Assembly: GCF_014646635.1 (NCBI RefSeq)
Contig: NZ_BMNQ01000004.1
Span: forward strand, 1 to 64,000
Direction: 5' to 3'
Length of the DNA: 64,000 nucleotides
DNA from: Lentibacillus kapialis
GTDB lineage: Bacteria; Bacillota; Bacilli; Bacillales; Amphibacillaceae
Made by a program: the position numbers and the translations under genes. Shown one piece after another: positions 16,004 through 24,220 of this stretch. The notes under the pieces were generated by a model that was not told the DNA's origin, made no database searches, and saw only the letters and a list, made by a program, of their open reading frames with translations. How positions within the stretch are numbered: the stretch's first letter is position 1; every line of letters starts with the position of its first letter.

Positions 16004-16579
16004 TGCCACTGTGGTTGTTGTAGTGGTGGAAGTGTCTCCGTCTGCCAGCCCATCATCTGCCGGGTCAGATTCCAGTACATCGTGGAATACATACGACAGA
16101 GTCTCCAGGTCGCCTTCCGGTAAAGTGACGCGGCCTTTTTGCCGCCTGCCATACGCTAGAAATGTGCCGGAAATTTCAGGATTGTCTTCTGATCCGTCTG
16201 TAGTTTCCCATTCTGTAACATACCCCTGCCGATATTCAGCGCCAAATGTCGGGTCGCCCGATCCGCTATCTTCTTTGTCAGACAAGTCAACCTCCCACAT
16301 TTCTACCGGATATCCGTCCGGTTCTTCATCAGTTCCGTAAATAGAATCGTCCAGCATCTCAAATGTCGGATCGTCAGTTGATTGAAGCGCTGTGATGCTG
16401 ATTTCATCCTCTAAAGCCGCTGAGCCTTGAACATTACCATCTTTCGTCGGCGTGGATTCCCTGTCACGGGAAGCTGCTTTTGAGTGTTCTGTCTGAAAAA
16501 CCAGTTTAGCCGCTTGCGCCGCTTCACCGAGTTTGCGAAAATATAATACTTTGTGTACGCCATTTGCAATTTCAGGCAT
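16001..16579 (-). CDS. Major tail (tube) protein
   Basis: The 192-residue acidic protein shows the TP901-1/SPP1-type tube protein layout (NGVHKVLYFRKL start, ISGTFLAYGRRQKG, LETLSYVFHDVLES) and lies upstream of the chaperones and tape measure. Tube proteins polymerise as hexameric rings through which DNA passes. The C-terminus is unusual: after an acidic linker (DPADDGLADGD) it ends TSTTTTTTVA. That is closely similar to the end of the major capsid protein and could be exposed on the virion surface. Confidence 0.88.
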   Translation of the reverse strand: MPEIANGVHKVLYFRKLGEAAQAAKLVFQTEHSKAASRDRESTPTKDGNVQGSAALEDEISITALQSTDDPTFEMLDDSIYGTDEEPDGYPVEMWEVDLSDKEDSGSGDPTFGAEYRQGYVTEWETTDGSEDNPEISGTFLAYGRRQKGRVTLPEGDLETLSYVFHDVLESDPADDGLADGDTSTTTTTTVA

Positions 16580-16590
16580 TTCATAACCTC

Positions 16591-16974
16591 CTAATAAATT
16601 CTGTATTCTGCCGTAATAATGCTGTGCAATAAATCGTCGTCTGTGCTGTTATCGTAAATCGTGTTGGCATTAAGTGTACTGTATTTCAAATAATAGTTTT
16701 CTAGCTTTGAGAGCTTCCTTAAAGCCATTTTCAGCGCGTAAACCATACTGGAATGTTCAGCCCGATTGTTTGCATAGCCCCACACATGAATTGTTTGGGC
16801 CAGTGTACCGGTGATGACTTGTTTATTATCTACCACATCGTCTTCTGTTGTCTCTGCTACATGAACAAAAGGGTATGCTGTCTCAGCATTGGGGAGATAA
16901 TCATACGTATCGTACCCCAGTGCCAGTGATGCACTGAAAATAGCGTTGTATAGCTGTATATCAGGTGCTTGCAT
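16591..16974 (-). CDS. Tail terminator/completion protein
   Basis: The 127-residue protein lies between the HK97 gp10-like gene and the major tail gene, the place of SPP1 gp17-type tail-to-head joining proteins (DUF3168-like). Motifs such as LYNAIFSASLALGYDTYDYLP and AYPFVHVAET fit that family, which caps the tail tube and joins it to the head connector. Confidence 0.72.
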   Translation of the reverse strand: MQAPDIQLYNAIFSASLALGYDTYDYLPNAETAYPFVHVAETTEDDVVDNKQVITGTLAQTIHVWGYANNRAEHSSMVYALKMALRKLSKLENYYLKYSTLNANTIYDNSTDDDLLHSIITAEYRIY

Positions 16975-17322
16975 TTACTTCACCAACCTGTCCAAGTCAG
17001 CCAGAAACTGTTTCCTTTGCTGATTATAAGCGTCAAATAAAAATAGGGTACCGCTCATAAAGCGTGTTCCCCATTCGATAAATCCACTGTGTCCGGACTT
17101 GGATAACGTTGTATATTGCATTTTGCCCGTTTTCTTTGTTTCTAAGTTGCGGACAGTGAAACCTGTAGCATAGCCTTTATTGAACCGCTGCTGACCGTTC
17201 TTTTTTGCCTGTCCTGTCATTTCAATCGTGTTATTCCTTGTGATTGTGTCGACATCATCTTCTATTTCATCGTCCATGCGATCCAGTTTTGCCAGCAACG
17301 CATCCAGTCCGTCTAAGTCCAT
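16975..17322 (-). CDS. HK97 gp10-like head-tail joining protein
   Basis: The 115-residue protein starts MDLDGLDALLAKLDRMDDE and contains GFTVRNLETKKTG and GHSGFIEWGTRFM, the usual G-x-W/Y-x-E-(Y/W)-GT signature of HK97 gp10 proteins. It works in connecting head and tail. It overlaps the upstream head-closure gene by ten bases. Confidence 0.8.
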   Translation of the reverse strand: MDLDGLDALLAKLDRMDDEIEDDVDTITRNNTIEMTGQAKKNGQQRFNKGYATGFTVRNLETKKTGKMQYTTLSKSGHSGFIEWGTRFMSGTLFLFDAYNQQRKQFLADLDRLVK

Positions 17323-17624
17323 TCTGACACCCCTTCCAGATAAAAAACGCTCTCTGACCTATGAGGAACGTGCCTGAGAATGTTATATTTCTGTTCGCCA
17401 ATCTTGGCTTTTTCAGCAGTGTCTTTATACGGCCGCTGCAGTCTTGCTGTCGCTACTTTATGCTTATATGAACCAAACACCGCCTCGGTCTTCTCCAGGC
17501 TGACAGCAGACACGTGAGCAGGCAATGTGACGCCCTCATCAACACGGACACCGTTCTTCCCTGTCTCCGGGTCATAGCCTCTACCTGTTATTTTGTGCAG
17601 GGTTATCCTGTCTGAATATCGCAT
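17313..17624 (-). CDS. Head closure protein (SPP1 gp16-like)
   Basis: A 103-residue protein beginning MRYSDRITLHKITGRGYDPETG, the typical start of phage head-tail joining proteins of the gp16 family, with KYNILRHVP and a final YLEGVSEW. It plugs the portal after packaging. It abuts the gp15-like connector gene by one shared base. Confidence 0.82.
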   Translation of the reverse strand: MRYSDRITLHKITGRGYDPETGKNGVRVDEGVTLPAHVSAVSLEKTEAVFGSYKHKVATARLQRPYKDTAEKAKIGEQKYNILRHVPHRSESVFYLEGVSEWT

Positions 17625-17956
17625 CAGAAGAACATCACCTTTCCAGCGCCGTCATTTTTAGGAATGTACGTTTCTAGGATTGATAGGTAAGGTGCGAAAT
17701 CATCTTCAGTGAACGAGACAGAGTGGCCTTCCACCGACTCAGAGGACATTCCCTCACTGCCTAAACGCTGAAATCGTGCCACTGTCATCTCTTCAACAAT
17801 GAACTGCAGTTCATCTGGTATTTCTGTCATATCGGCGTGCTGCTTGAGCCACACTTTCAACCGTGATTCAACGTTTTGGATTAATAAATTAATAACATCA
17901 TCCTGCAGCTGGTCATCAATGCCTAATACAGTTTTGACATTTTCCAAAGTGGCCAT
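17624..17956 (-). CDS. Head-tail connector (gp6/gp15-like)
   Basis: The 110-residue protein (MATLENVKTVLGIDDQLQDDVI) is an all-helical Phage_connect-type adaptor (SPP1 gp15, HK97 gp6) that binds the portal ring. The ATG at 17956 follows AGGTGA by five bases; a GTG at 17965 is the less likely start. The order gp15-gp16-gp10-like-terminator copies the SPP1 connector assembly line. Confidence 0.85.
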   Translation of the reverse strand: MATLENVKTVLGIDDQLQDDVINLLIQNVESRLKVWLKQHADMTEIPDELQFIVEEMTVARFQRLGSEGMSSESVEGHSVSFTEDDFAPYLSILETYIPKNDGAGKVMFF

Positions 17957-17961
17957 GAAGC

Positions 17962-18039
17962 TCACCTACTTTTCTTTTTTCTTCCTTTTGTTTTGCGGTT
18001 TCGTTTCAACCGCATGTCTTTAGTGCCGTTTTTCTTCAT
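17962..18039 (-). CDS. Lysine/arginine-rich micro-protein
   Basis: A 25-residue ORF (MKKNGTKDMRLKRNRK...) with about fourteen positive charges overlaps the stop of the glycosyltransferase-like gene (ATGA). An AAGGAAG site lies seven bases upstream of its ATG. It ends at the start of the connector gene. No family is recognised; a DNA- or capsid-binding role is only a guess, and it may be non-functional. Confidence 0.45.
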   Translation of the reverse strand: MKKNGTKDMRLKRNRKTKGRKKKSR

Positions 18040-18212
18040 GATTCCACTTCCTTAATCAACGGCTTTCCGGCGTTATTATCAGAGGACGTCAGTTCCTTAA
18101 TACGCGCTTCTTCCACTTTTTTATTGGCTGGTTTCGGATAACGGTCGCCGACAAAATACTCTTTATCGTCATTTTTATCTCTGAAACCGGCTATCACCTC
18201 ATATTTGGCCAT
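18036..18212 (-). CDS. Possible separately translated C-terminal domain of the glycosyltransferase ORF
   Basis: An in-frame ATG at 18212 lies eight bases after GGGAGG and would give a free 58-residue protein (MAKYEVIAGFRDKNDDKEY...). In related phages this kind of domain is encoded as an independent gene following the capsid gene. The gene may thus make both a fusion and a short product. Confidence 0.5.
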   Translation of the reverse strand: MAKYEVIAGFRDKNDDKEYFVGDRYPKPANKKVEEARIKELTSSDNNAGKPLIKEVES

Positions 18213-19064
18213 GTCCAAAACCTCCCTTATGGCTTTCACGTACTCATAAGACGCTTTTTCATGATTAACAAAAGACAGATCATCCTGAAACGGTGTACGA
18301 TTCACGTATTGCCCTTTGAAGAATAAATCCTTGTCTGACTTCTGGACACCTGCATTGTGATAAATTTTCTTGTTGTAGTACGCCTCGATATTGTCCGTCG
18401 GCCATGAAAATTCCAGGTCCTCATGTGTCTGTACATCAATTCCAAAATGATAAACATTCCACAGCTGTGACCACATCTCTGCGGTCCATTTCTGTATATC
18501 GGTTTGTGATTCACTCAGCAGTTTGTAAAGCGTGATCGAATCCTCATAAACTTTTTTCCAATATTCATATGACGGATTTTTAATCACCCACTGCGCACCG
18601 GCAATTGGCTTGCTCTTTCTAATTAAATGAGAATCAATCCCTATTGCGTGGCACATCTTTTCAATCAACTCAGGGTCTTTACTGTCGATATAGTCATTAC
18701 CGATATAGCTAGTGCAGTCGGATGCATACCATGTTTTTGCTGTTGGTTTTACATCCGGAGTATCCCGCAGCAGAACATCGCTGTCCATGTAGAAATAGCT
18801 GCCGTTTTCACGGTCAGAGTTTTCTTCCAGGTATTTCATCCACAGATAAGGCTTAACAGCAGGAATGTATGATTTATCCCTGTCGCTGTCATTATAGACG
18901 TGCACCTCAGCACCCATATCCTCAAAGTATTCAGGGATGCTGTTGTCCCCTTGCGTAAACAAAAGGACAATATCACGCACCCCTAACTTTTGGAGCCTGG
19001 TAATACATACTTCCAATTCCCACTTGAATCGATTAATAGCAGGTTGACAAAGTATATACCTCAT
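18036..19064 (-). CDS. Glycosyltransferase-like protein fused to a small phage capsid-region domain
   Basis: The 342-residue protein has an N-terminal Rossmann-like part (YILCQPAINRFKWELEVCITRL) and a DxD motif at 94-96 in SYFYMDSDVLLRD, the metal/nucleotide-sugar site of GT-A enzymes. An acceptor-side KPIAGAQWVIKNPSYEYW follows at about 152-169. Residues about 285-342 (AKYEVIAGFRDKN, YFVGDRYPKPA, RIKELTSSDN) are a separate small domain like those encoded alone after major capsid genes (YqbF/HeH-like). It starts three bases after the capsid gene. Acting on the virion is inferred from position and from the poly-Thr tails of the capsid and tube proteins. It has no membrane segment. Confidence 0.75.
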   Translation of the reverse strand: MRYILCQPAINRFKWELEVCITRLQKLGVRDIVLLFTQGDNSIPEYFEDMGAEVHVYNDSDRDKSYIPAVKPYLWMKYLEENSDRENGSYFYMDSDVLLRDTPDVKPTAKTWYASDCTSYIGNDYIDSKDPELIEKMCHAIGIDSHLIRKSKPIAGAQWVIKNPSYEYWKKVYEDSITLYKLLSESQTDIQKWTAEMWSQLWNVYHFGIDVQTHEDLEFSWPTDNIEAYYNKKIYHNAGVQKSDKDLFFKGQYVNRTPFQDDLSFVNHEKASYEYVKAIREVLDMAKYEVIAGFRDKNDDKEYFVGDRYPKPANKKVEEARIKELTSSDNNAGKPLIKEVES

Positions 19065-19067
19065 ATA

Positions 19068-20078
19068 TTATGCACTCGTCGTAGTTGTGGTTGTTGACTC
19101 TGCTTCTGCAGTGCGGAATTTGAACTTAACAACACGAATAGCTTTTGGATCATAAACACGCTTCCAGTTGCTGCCGTTTGCAAGTTCAGTGTTCGTAGGG
19201 AATTCATTTGTGACAGATGATTCAGTCCACTTAACGCCGCGCGGGTGCAAGATGCCGATATTACGGTTTACCAGAAAATCTTCACCGGAAGATGATTTGG
19301 AATTCCGGAAAGTTTCTGTCGGCATGATGTCTGGATGCGAACCGTTACCTTTCGCAACAGCTCCGCTGCCGAACAAGTACATAGAGCCGGTTTTATCTGA
19401 CGTATCATAAGGCATTCCGTCATCCACGATTACACGTTTATTCATAAAAACTGGAATGCGGTCAGACTGATCGGATACCTGTACGTACTCAATCAGGTCG
19501 AGTTTTGCAAGATATGCTTCAGCAGCAGAGTGCATCATAACTCCGGTTAATAGGTCCTTCGCGTCTCCCATCTTCTGCCCTGCATCAATAAAGCTGTCGC
19601 CGTCCAGCAGCGCGTCTTTACCAGTTTCACCGGTGATATCAAGCACTTTACCGGACATGTTGGAAGCTTTAAAAATACCGTCAAGTGTAGCCAATAGCAT
19701 GGCCTGATCCTGTCGGTTCCAGTAGCTTGCAACAAGGTCCGCGATAGCACCTGCCGGGTCATCACCGGAAAGTAAAGCGGAAAGTCCGTTAGCTCCCCAC
19801 ATGCGGGCGCGCCCTTGTTTACGTGCAACGTCGCTGCTGGAAGTGATTTTTCCAGCTGTCAGGTCGCCCTGGTCTTTAATGGTTTCTGCATCCCCCGATA
19901 GATCGTTCCAAAAAGGCATATTTACAAGCGTATTCGGCCCACTTGCCAATTGATCGAATTCACTGTTGTTTTCGATGATTCCGCTTTGAATTAAAGCAGA
20001 TTTTTGCGTAGACCTGTGAATAACATAGTCGTTAAATACTTCCGGTTGAATTACATCTCCAATACGTGTTACTGGCAT
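19068..20078 (-). CDS. Major capsid protein
   Basis: The 336-residue protein lies after the scaffold gene and has features of SPP1 gp13/coat-type HK97-fold capsid proteins: MPVTRIGDVIQPEVFNDYVI, ASYWNRQDQAMLLATLDGIF, GVMMHSAAEAYLAKLDLI and NRNIGILHPRGVKWT. It forms the icosahedral shell. After the fold ends (KAIRVVKFKFRTAEAES) it has a TTTTTTSA tail much like that of the major tail protein, which is not usual for the family. The glycosyltransferase-like gene starts three bases downstream. Confidence 0.9.
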   Translation of the reverse strand: MPVTRIGDVIQPEVFNDYVIHRSTQKSALIQSGIIENNSEFDQLASGPNTLVNMPFWNDLSGDAETIKDQGDLTAGKITSSSDVARKQGRARMWGANGLSALLSGDDPAGAIADLVASYWNRQDQAMLLATLDGIFKASNMSGKVLDITGETGKDALLDGDSFIDAGQKMGDAKDLLTGVMMHSAAEAYLAKLDLIEYVQVSDQSDRIPVFMNKRVIVDDGMPYDTSDKTGSMYLFGSGAVAKGNGSHPDIMPTETFRNSKSSSGEDFLVNRNIGILHPRGVKWTESSVTNEFPTNTELANGSNWKRVYDPKAIRVVKFKFRTAEAESTTTTTTSA

Positions 20079-20099
20079 TTCTCATCATCCTTTTTCTTT

Positions 20100-20813
20100 T
20101 TATTTGGCTGCTGCCTTCAATTGTTTATATTTCTCCGGATCTTCTTTATAGAGCCGGGTTTGTTCAGTCAGATTGAAATGATCTTTGCTGAACGGATTCT
20201 TGAAATCTGTACCGCCGCCGACTTTTGGCGTATCCTGTCGCAGCTGTTCTTTCACTTGAGCATTGACCGCTTCATCGAACGTTTTCTTAATGCTTTTGAT
20301 TGACTCTTTAATTTTTTCGTTATCTTCAAGCGCAACAAGTGAATGCGCAAAATCGACAGGCAGGCTATTTTCTTTCAAATCTGCTTCAACTTCTGATGTA
20401 AGCTGTCGCATATTCAGCTCACGTTCTTTTTCTTCCAATTTTTCCATGCGTTTCTCGTAATCTTTTTCCTGTTGTTGCTGTTTAGTGAGCTTGGCGTATT
20501 CCTCACCTTGTTTTTTGGCATTTTCTTCGATAGTCTCTTTTTCCTGGTCGAATTTCTTCTGCTGATTTTTGAGCGCGGTGTCAACAGCTTTACTGATTGC
20601 TGAGTCCAGTTCAGATCGCGTAAAGGTGTCCTTTTTATCCGGGTCTTTATCATCCGGATTATCCGGGTCATCACTTTTGTCGTTGTCTGGTTTATTGTCC
20701 GGATCATCGTCCGGATTGTCGTCACCATCAGCGAAAAACTGCAGGTTTAACGGCAGTAGTTTATTTTTCTTGAAAAAATCCGAGTCTAATACATTTATAG
20801 CTTCATTCGTCAT
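20100..20813 (-). CDS. Capsid scaffold protein (GP20/DUF4355-like)
   Basis: From the ATG at 20813, which has a GGAGG ten bases upstream, the product is 237 residues. It has the LLPLNLQFFA start motif of Gram-positive scaffolds, an Asp-rich stretch (about 32-65) and a long charged helix (about 65-170) rich in Glu, Lys and Gln. It ends with a basic, capsid-binding-type tail (EKYKQLKAAAK). It guides shell assembly and leaves before packaging. The acidic repeats of DDPDNKPDND type are longer than usual. Confidence 0.88.
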   Translation of the reverse strand: MTNEAINVLDSDFFKKNKLLPLNLQFFADGDDNPDDDPDNKPDNDKSDDPDNPDDKDPDKKDTFTRSELDSAISKAVDTALKNQQKKFDQEKETIEENAKKQGEEYAKLTKQQQQEKDYEKRMEKLEEKERELNMRQLTSEVEADLKENSLPVDFAHSLVALEDNEKIKESIKSIKKTFDEAVNAQVKEQLRQDTPKVGGGTDFKNPFSKDHFNLTEQTRLYKEDPEKYKQLKAAAK

Positions 20814-20924
20814 TTTAAATTTTCCTCCCATCCAGTCCTTAACGTTTAACTTTTCCGCACATAATAAAAAAGCCCCTGACAGTCAATAAGCCCATCAAGT
20901 GCTTTTCCTTATGGTTGTATTCAG

Positions 20925-21038
20925 TTAGTCGATAAAGCCCGGGTAGTATGTTTTATAATTGCGCCATACTTGTTCTTTAATGTCTGCAAGTATGGAAAAA
21001 GACAGGTTGCTAAGATATTCCTTTTGCCCGTTTTTCAA
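20925..21038 (-). CDS. Possible small phage protein
   Basis: A 37-residue frame from a TTG at 21038 reads MKNGQKEYLSNLSFSILADIKE and ends RNYKTYYPGFID, an amphipathic, protein-like composition. It overlaps the 3' end of the membrane protein gene. The ribosome binding site is weak, so it may not be translated. Confidence 0.4.
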   Translation of the reverse strand: MKNGQKEYLSNLSFSILADIKEQVWRNYKTYYPGFID

Positions 21039-21231
21039 TCTTCTTTTCTAACTTACTGGCAACCTGGTTTATTTGAATCAATTCTTCTAATTCAGCCAGT
21101 TTTTTGCTACGCTTTTTCAATATTTTTGTTCGCAGATATTCGTTATACACTGACCAAGTAAAATAAATGAATATGACAACGCAAGTTGCGAAAAATACGT
21201 ATGTCGAAAGTTCAAGCATCGTACCGATCAT
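21010..21231 (-). CDS. Small single-pass membrane protein
   Basis: This 73-residue protein has an N-terminal hydrophobic helix (LSTYVFFATCVVIFIYFTW) followed by a very basic, coiled-coil-like tail (KILKKRSKKLAELEELI). A GGCGGTGA site precedes the ATG. It sits between minor head and scaffold genes. Function unknown. Confidence 0.6.
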   Translation of the reverse strand: MIGTMLELSTYVFFATCVVIFIYFTWSVYNEYLRTKILKKRSKKLAELEELIQINQVASKLEKKIEKRAKGIS

Positions 21232-21290
21232 CAAATCACCGCCCTTTCACACTGCTTTACCTGCAGCTGGCAGATGTGGATCACCTCTTG

Positions 21291-21470
21291 TCATTTATGC
21301 GGTACAGTCTTTCCATCCGGCGGTTTCCTTCTGTACGATTGCCGCCGCAGCACTTCTTCTTTGGTGAGTTTTGCCTTCTCGGTTGTTGGTTTCTGTTTAT
21401 CTTTGTTTTGCAGCTCTTTCAAGATAAGTTTCAAGGTGCGGTCAATGGATTTGAGCAGTTTGTCGTCCAT
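21291..21470 (-). CDS. Small hypothetical phage protein in head operon
   Basis: A 59-residue ORF starts at an ATG six bases after a perfect AGGAGG. It begins MDDKLLKSIDRTLKLILKELQ, helical, and ends in a basic stretch (LRRQSYRRKPPDGKTVPHK). It lies between two other small genes after the minor head gene. Not recognised. Confidence 0.6.
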   Translation of the reverse strand: MDDKLLKSIDRTLKLILKELQNKDKQKPTTEKAKLTKEEVLRRQSYRRKPPDGKTVPHK

Positions 21471-21492
21471 AAAAGACCTCCTGTAAAAGGGA

Positions 21493-21660
21493 TTATATAC
21501 CTAAATGCCTTTTCATTTCTTTGACATAATCTTCATAGTCTTTATTAAGCTTGTCTTCTTCTCCAGGATCCGTAGATCGTTCATGAATCGCCATCATTTC
21601 TGATTCGTGATACGCATCCAACACTTCTTTAAAAAGTTCGTAAGCTTTTTCTTTATCCAT
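21493..21660 (-). CDS. Small hypothetical phage protein
   Basis: From the ATG at 21660, which follows AGGAG by seven bases, the product is 55 residues (MDKEKAYELFKEVLDAYHESE...). It is helical and acidic and lies just downstream of the minor head protein gene. No known family. Confidence 0.55.
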   Translation of the reverse strand: MDKEKAYELFKEVLDAYHESEMMAIHERSTDPGEEDKLNKDYEDYVKEMKRHLGI

Positions 21661-21670
21661 GCGGTCACTC

Positions 21671-22618
21671 CTATAAAGTGTATTTGCCTTCCCGTTCAGC
21701 AAAGAAATCCTCGCGCCATTCACCTAAACTTAATACCGTGCTTGACCTGCAGTGTGGATGTAGAGGTGGTGCATTAATGCCGGGTTTCATGTCTGACACT
21801 TTAAATGTTTCACCGTTCAAGTTCCTGCACCGTCTGCTTGTCCGGTGGTCCATCATGGCCACAAATTCATAGTGCAGCTCCTCGCCATCCCCCGCTAGTG
21901 CTTCATACGATAGCTTTTGTGACTCGACTTGCACCCTGGCAGTTTCGGTGATTAATAGCCTTCTAGCTTCATAGGCGCCTACGTCAAAGCGTTCTCGGAT
22001 TCTTGGTACAAATCTATCAGGATGAACACCTCTGATAATACTGCTGTTGATGATTTCATCCAATTCACTACGTAATTTTTCCATATCGCCCCATATACGA
22101 GTTGACCAGGTGGCACCATGAAATGAAGCGCCGACAAGCGACTGTAATGTTGCCTGGCTGATTGCCATGTTAACGCCTAAAATGCCGGCCTGTCTTGCCA
22201 CTTCATCAATTCCTGCCTGCTCCAGGTAGGACTGGAACGTCTTGACCTGATCGTCTGCCATAGCGACAAGATGTGCATTCAGGTGCATCATGAGAAGCTC
22301 CTGCCTGTTGATGTACATTTTCGTGTTATAAGTGGACAGCTCGCGATTGGCTTTATCGCTGAAATTCTTTTCTCTGACATACCGTGCTGCAGTTTCTTGA
22401 AAGTCTTGCACATCCATCTGTGAGACACGCTGTTTAGCTTCTGCTTTAGTCAACTTATTCCGTTTTGCGTATTTCTCCCAAAACGCCTGAATATCTTCTT
22501 CTGCTGCTTCCATAGCCACGTTAATGATGCGGCGCAGCTCTTTAATAACTTCCTCGTCCTTCATCTGCTCACGTGATATGTTTTCGCGTTCGCGCTCGAT
22601 CCAGTATTCGCTTGCCAT
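21671..22618 (-). CDS. Minor head protein (SPP1 gp7 / Mu F-like)
   Basis: The 315-residue protein has a helical N-terminal half and the conserved C-terminal module of the Mu gpF family: LLITETARVQVESQKL, EFVAMMDHRTSRRCRNLNG and INAPPLHPHCRSS. It associates with the portal in the procapsid and helps start DNA ejection. It overlaps the portal stop codon by one base. Mu gpF-like C-termini can carry toxin or endonuclease domains in other phages; none is seen here. Confidence 0.88.
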   Translation of the reverse strand: MASEYWIERERENISREQMKDEEVIKELRRIINVAMEAAEEDIQAFWEKYAKRNKLTKAEAKQRVSQMDVQDFQETAARYVREKNFSDKANRELSTYNTKMYINRQELLMMHLNAHLVAMADDQVKTFQSYLEQAGIDEVARQAGILGVNMAISQATLQSLVGASFHGATWSTRIWGDMEKLRSELDEIINSSIIRGVHPDRFVPRIRERFDVGAYEARRLLITETARVQVESQKLSYEALAGDGEELHYEFVAMMDHRTSRRCRNLNGETFKVSDMKPGINAPPLHPHCRSSTVLSLGEWREDFFAEREGKYTL

Positions 22619-24015
22619 TAGCTTTCAACATCCATATAACTTGATGCCTGCCTGGTTCGCTCACGTTCTGCTGCAAGCCTCTTCTGTTCTTCCTCAATGT
22701 CAACTTCAAACGGGTACTGTTCCAGTTTCGTTTCGTTTGACACTTCCCCGCCCAGGCTATTGAATATATCAACCTGTTCTTTTGTGTTTTTTGGGAAGTT
22801 AGGCGTGAACTCGATCATAATGTTTTCCAGAGCACCGGCCGGTAATTCGGAGCCGGTGGCAGACACATTATTAATTAATCGGTACCTGTTACGCATTGAC
22901 CGCTTGAAATAGCGCTCTTTGGTTGCCCGGATCTGTTCCAGCCCAAACAGCTTGTACTTCATCGCCTCACCGGTTTGCTGTCCGGCAAAATTTTCATCGT
23001 TCATGTCCGGCGTGTTTGTGAATTTATGGATGTCAGACTCGATTCTTGTTTTATACGCTTCGCTGCCGCTGACATCGTATTGCTTATAGATATAGTCCGC
23101 TTCAACGTTTTGTTCCTTGCCGTCCTGATCTGTTCCGGGCTTCAGGAAAATAATGTTGCTTTCTTTCATTTCCTTTGCTTCATCAGTGCCCAATTCGACA
23201 TCGCCGATAATCTTGAGCATGGCATCATTTAAGTCTGTCATGTAGTTAGCTGTATCTGATTGCGCAGCGTCATATAAATCAATCAAATCCAACACGTTTT
23301 CATAGTCGCCTTGCCGGAATCTATTATTCTGGTACTCAATGATTGGTACGCCGCCGAAATAGTGTTTTTCTTCTTTTTCCAGGCTGTACTCAGCTGTGTC
23401 TGAAGCAGCGTGATAGGTATTTATTCTGTTAGGTGTATATAGCTCAACAATCAGCCTGCTCTCATCTGCAACCTGCTGTGTTCGGTACCTGACACCTGCA
23501 ATAGGTTTCTGTTCGACAGTATCGTCATGGATGATAAAAGTGTCCAGCGGCGACAGTAGAATAAAACGGTTCTGGTCATTCTGGTCTCTGAAAACCAATT
23601 CATAAGCCCGGCCGTAAACTGAGCAGTCAAGCGTCAATTCACTGTTCAAAGCATCTGCTTCATTCGTGTCGTTCAGTTCTTTGACAATTTGCTGTACATT
23701 CTCATCTTCATGCGTAACCTTGATTGGGTTGCCAGTAAGGTAGCCTACCACAAACTGACTGACATACCTTGCGTGATTATGTGCAGCGCGGTGATCGGCC
23801 ATATGTTCTTCTTTCCGGCGTTTCCGCTGCAGAATAGTCCGGTTATATCCCAGGTAATAATCATCAAGCTCACTCAGCCGGGGCACTTGATTCGATTGAT
23901 GGTGATTCACAAAATCCGCTAAGTCTTTCGTATTTTCCAGCAATGTCTCAATATCTGGATAGGTGTATACTTTATTAGCTTCCGGATCGAATCGTCTTTT
24001 AGTCTCTTTTGCCAT
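22618..24015 (-). CDS. Portal protein (SPP1 gp6-like)
   Basis: The 465-residue protein starts RRFDPEANKVYTYPDIE and contains YVSQFVVGYLTGNPIKV, LSPLDTFIIHDDTV, DLNDAMLKIIGDVEL and EAMKYKLFGLEQI, all typical of SPP1/SPbeta-type portals. It forms the dodecameric DNA channel and the terminase docking site. A 205-base non-coding gap separates it from the terminase gene. Confidence 0.92.
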   Translation of the reverse strand: MAKETKRRFDPEANKVYTYPDIETLLENTKDLADFVNHHQSNQVPRLSELDDYYLGYNRTILQRKRRKEEHMADHRAAHNHARYVSQFVVGYLTGNPIKVTHEDENVQQIVKELNDTNEADALNSELTLDCSVYGRAYELVFRDQNDQNRFILLSPLDTFIIHDDTVEQKPIAGVRYRTQQVADESRLIVELYTPNRINTYHAASDTAEYSLEKEEKHYFGGVPIIEYQNNRFRQGDYENVLDLIDLYDAAQSDTANYMTDLNDAMLKIIGDVELGTDEAKEMKESNIIFLKPGTDQDGKEQNVEADYIYKQYDVSGSEAYKTRIESDIHKFTNTPDMNDENFAGQQTGEAMKYKLFGLEQIRATKERYFKRSMRNRYRLINNVSATGSELPAGALENIMIEFTPNFPKNTKEQVDIFNSLGGEVSNETKLEQYPFEVDIEEEQKRLAAERERTRQASSYMDVES

Positions 24016-24220
24016 TATTTACACCTCCAGTTTTTATGCATTATTTATGCAAATTTATCGTTGACAATCGCCTTACAAAAAGCGTCAAATCAGCAATGTA
24101 TAAAATATTTATAAATTATAAATTAACAGCTTATGAAAAACCTTCATTTCTTGCTTGTTGTGACTTTTAGTAAGTTTACATAATTCATGTTCTGGGAAGC
24201 TAATTCGTATAATTATGCAT
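24016..24220 (-). other. Non-coding AT-rich gap between terminase and portal genes
   Basis: In most SPP1-like phages the portal gene follows terL closely. Here 205 bases of AT-rich DNA lie between, with no credible ORF. It contains a close direct repeat of GCATAAA (near 24030-24050) and several TATAAA-like boxes that could act as a minus-strand promoter for the head genes. It could also be the scar of a lost homing gene. Confidence 0.4.

Noticed and set aside
20569-20889. Ser/Leu-rich plus-strand frame opposite the scaffold gene
   Set aside because: It is the complement of the Asp/Lys repeat of the scaffold protein, so the composition is a by-product.
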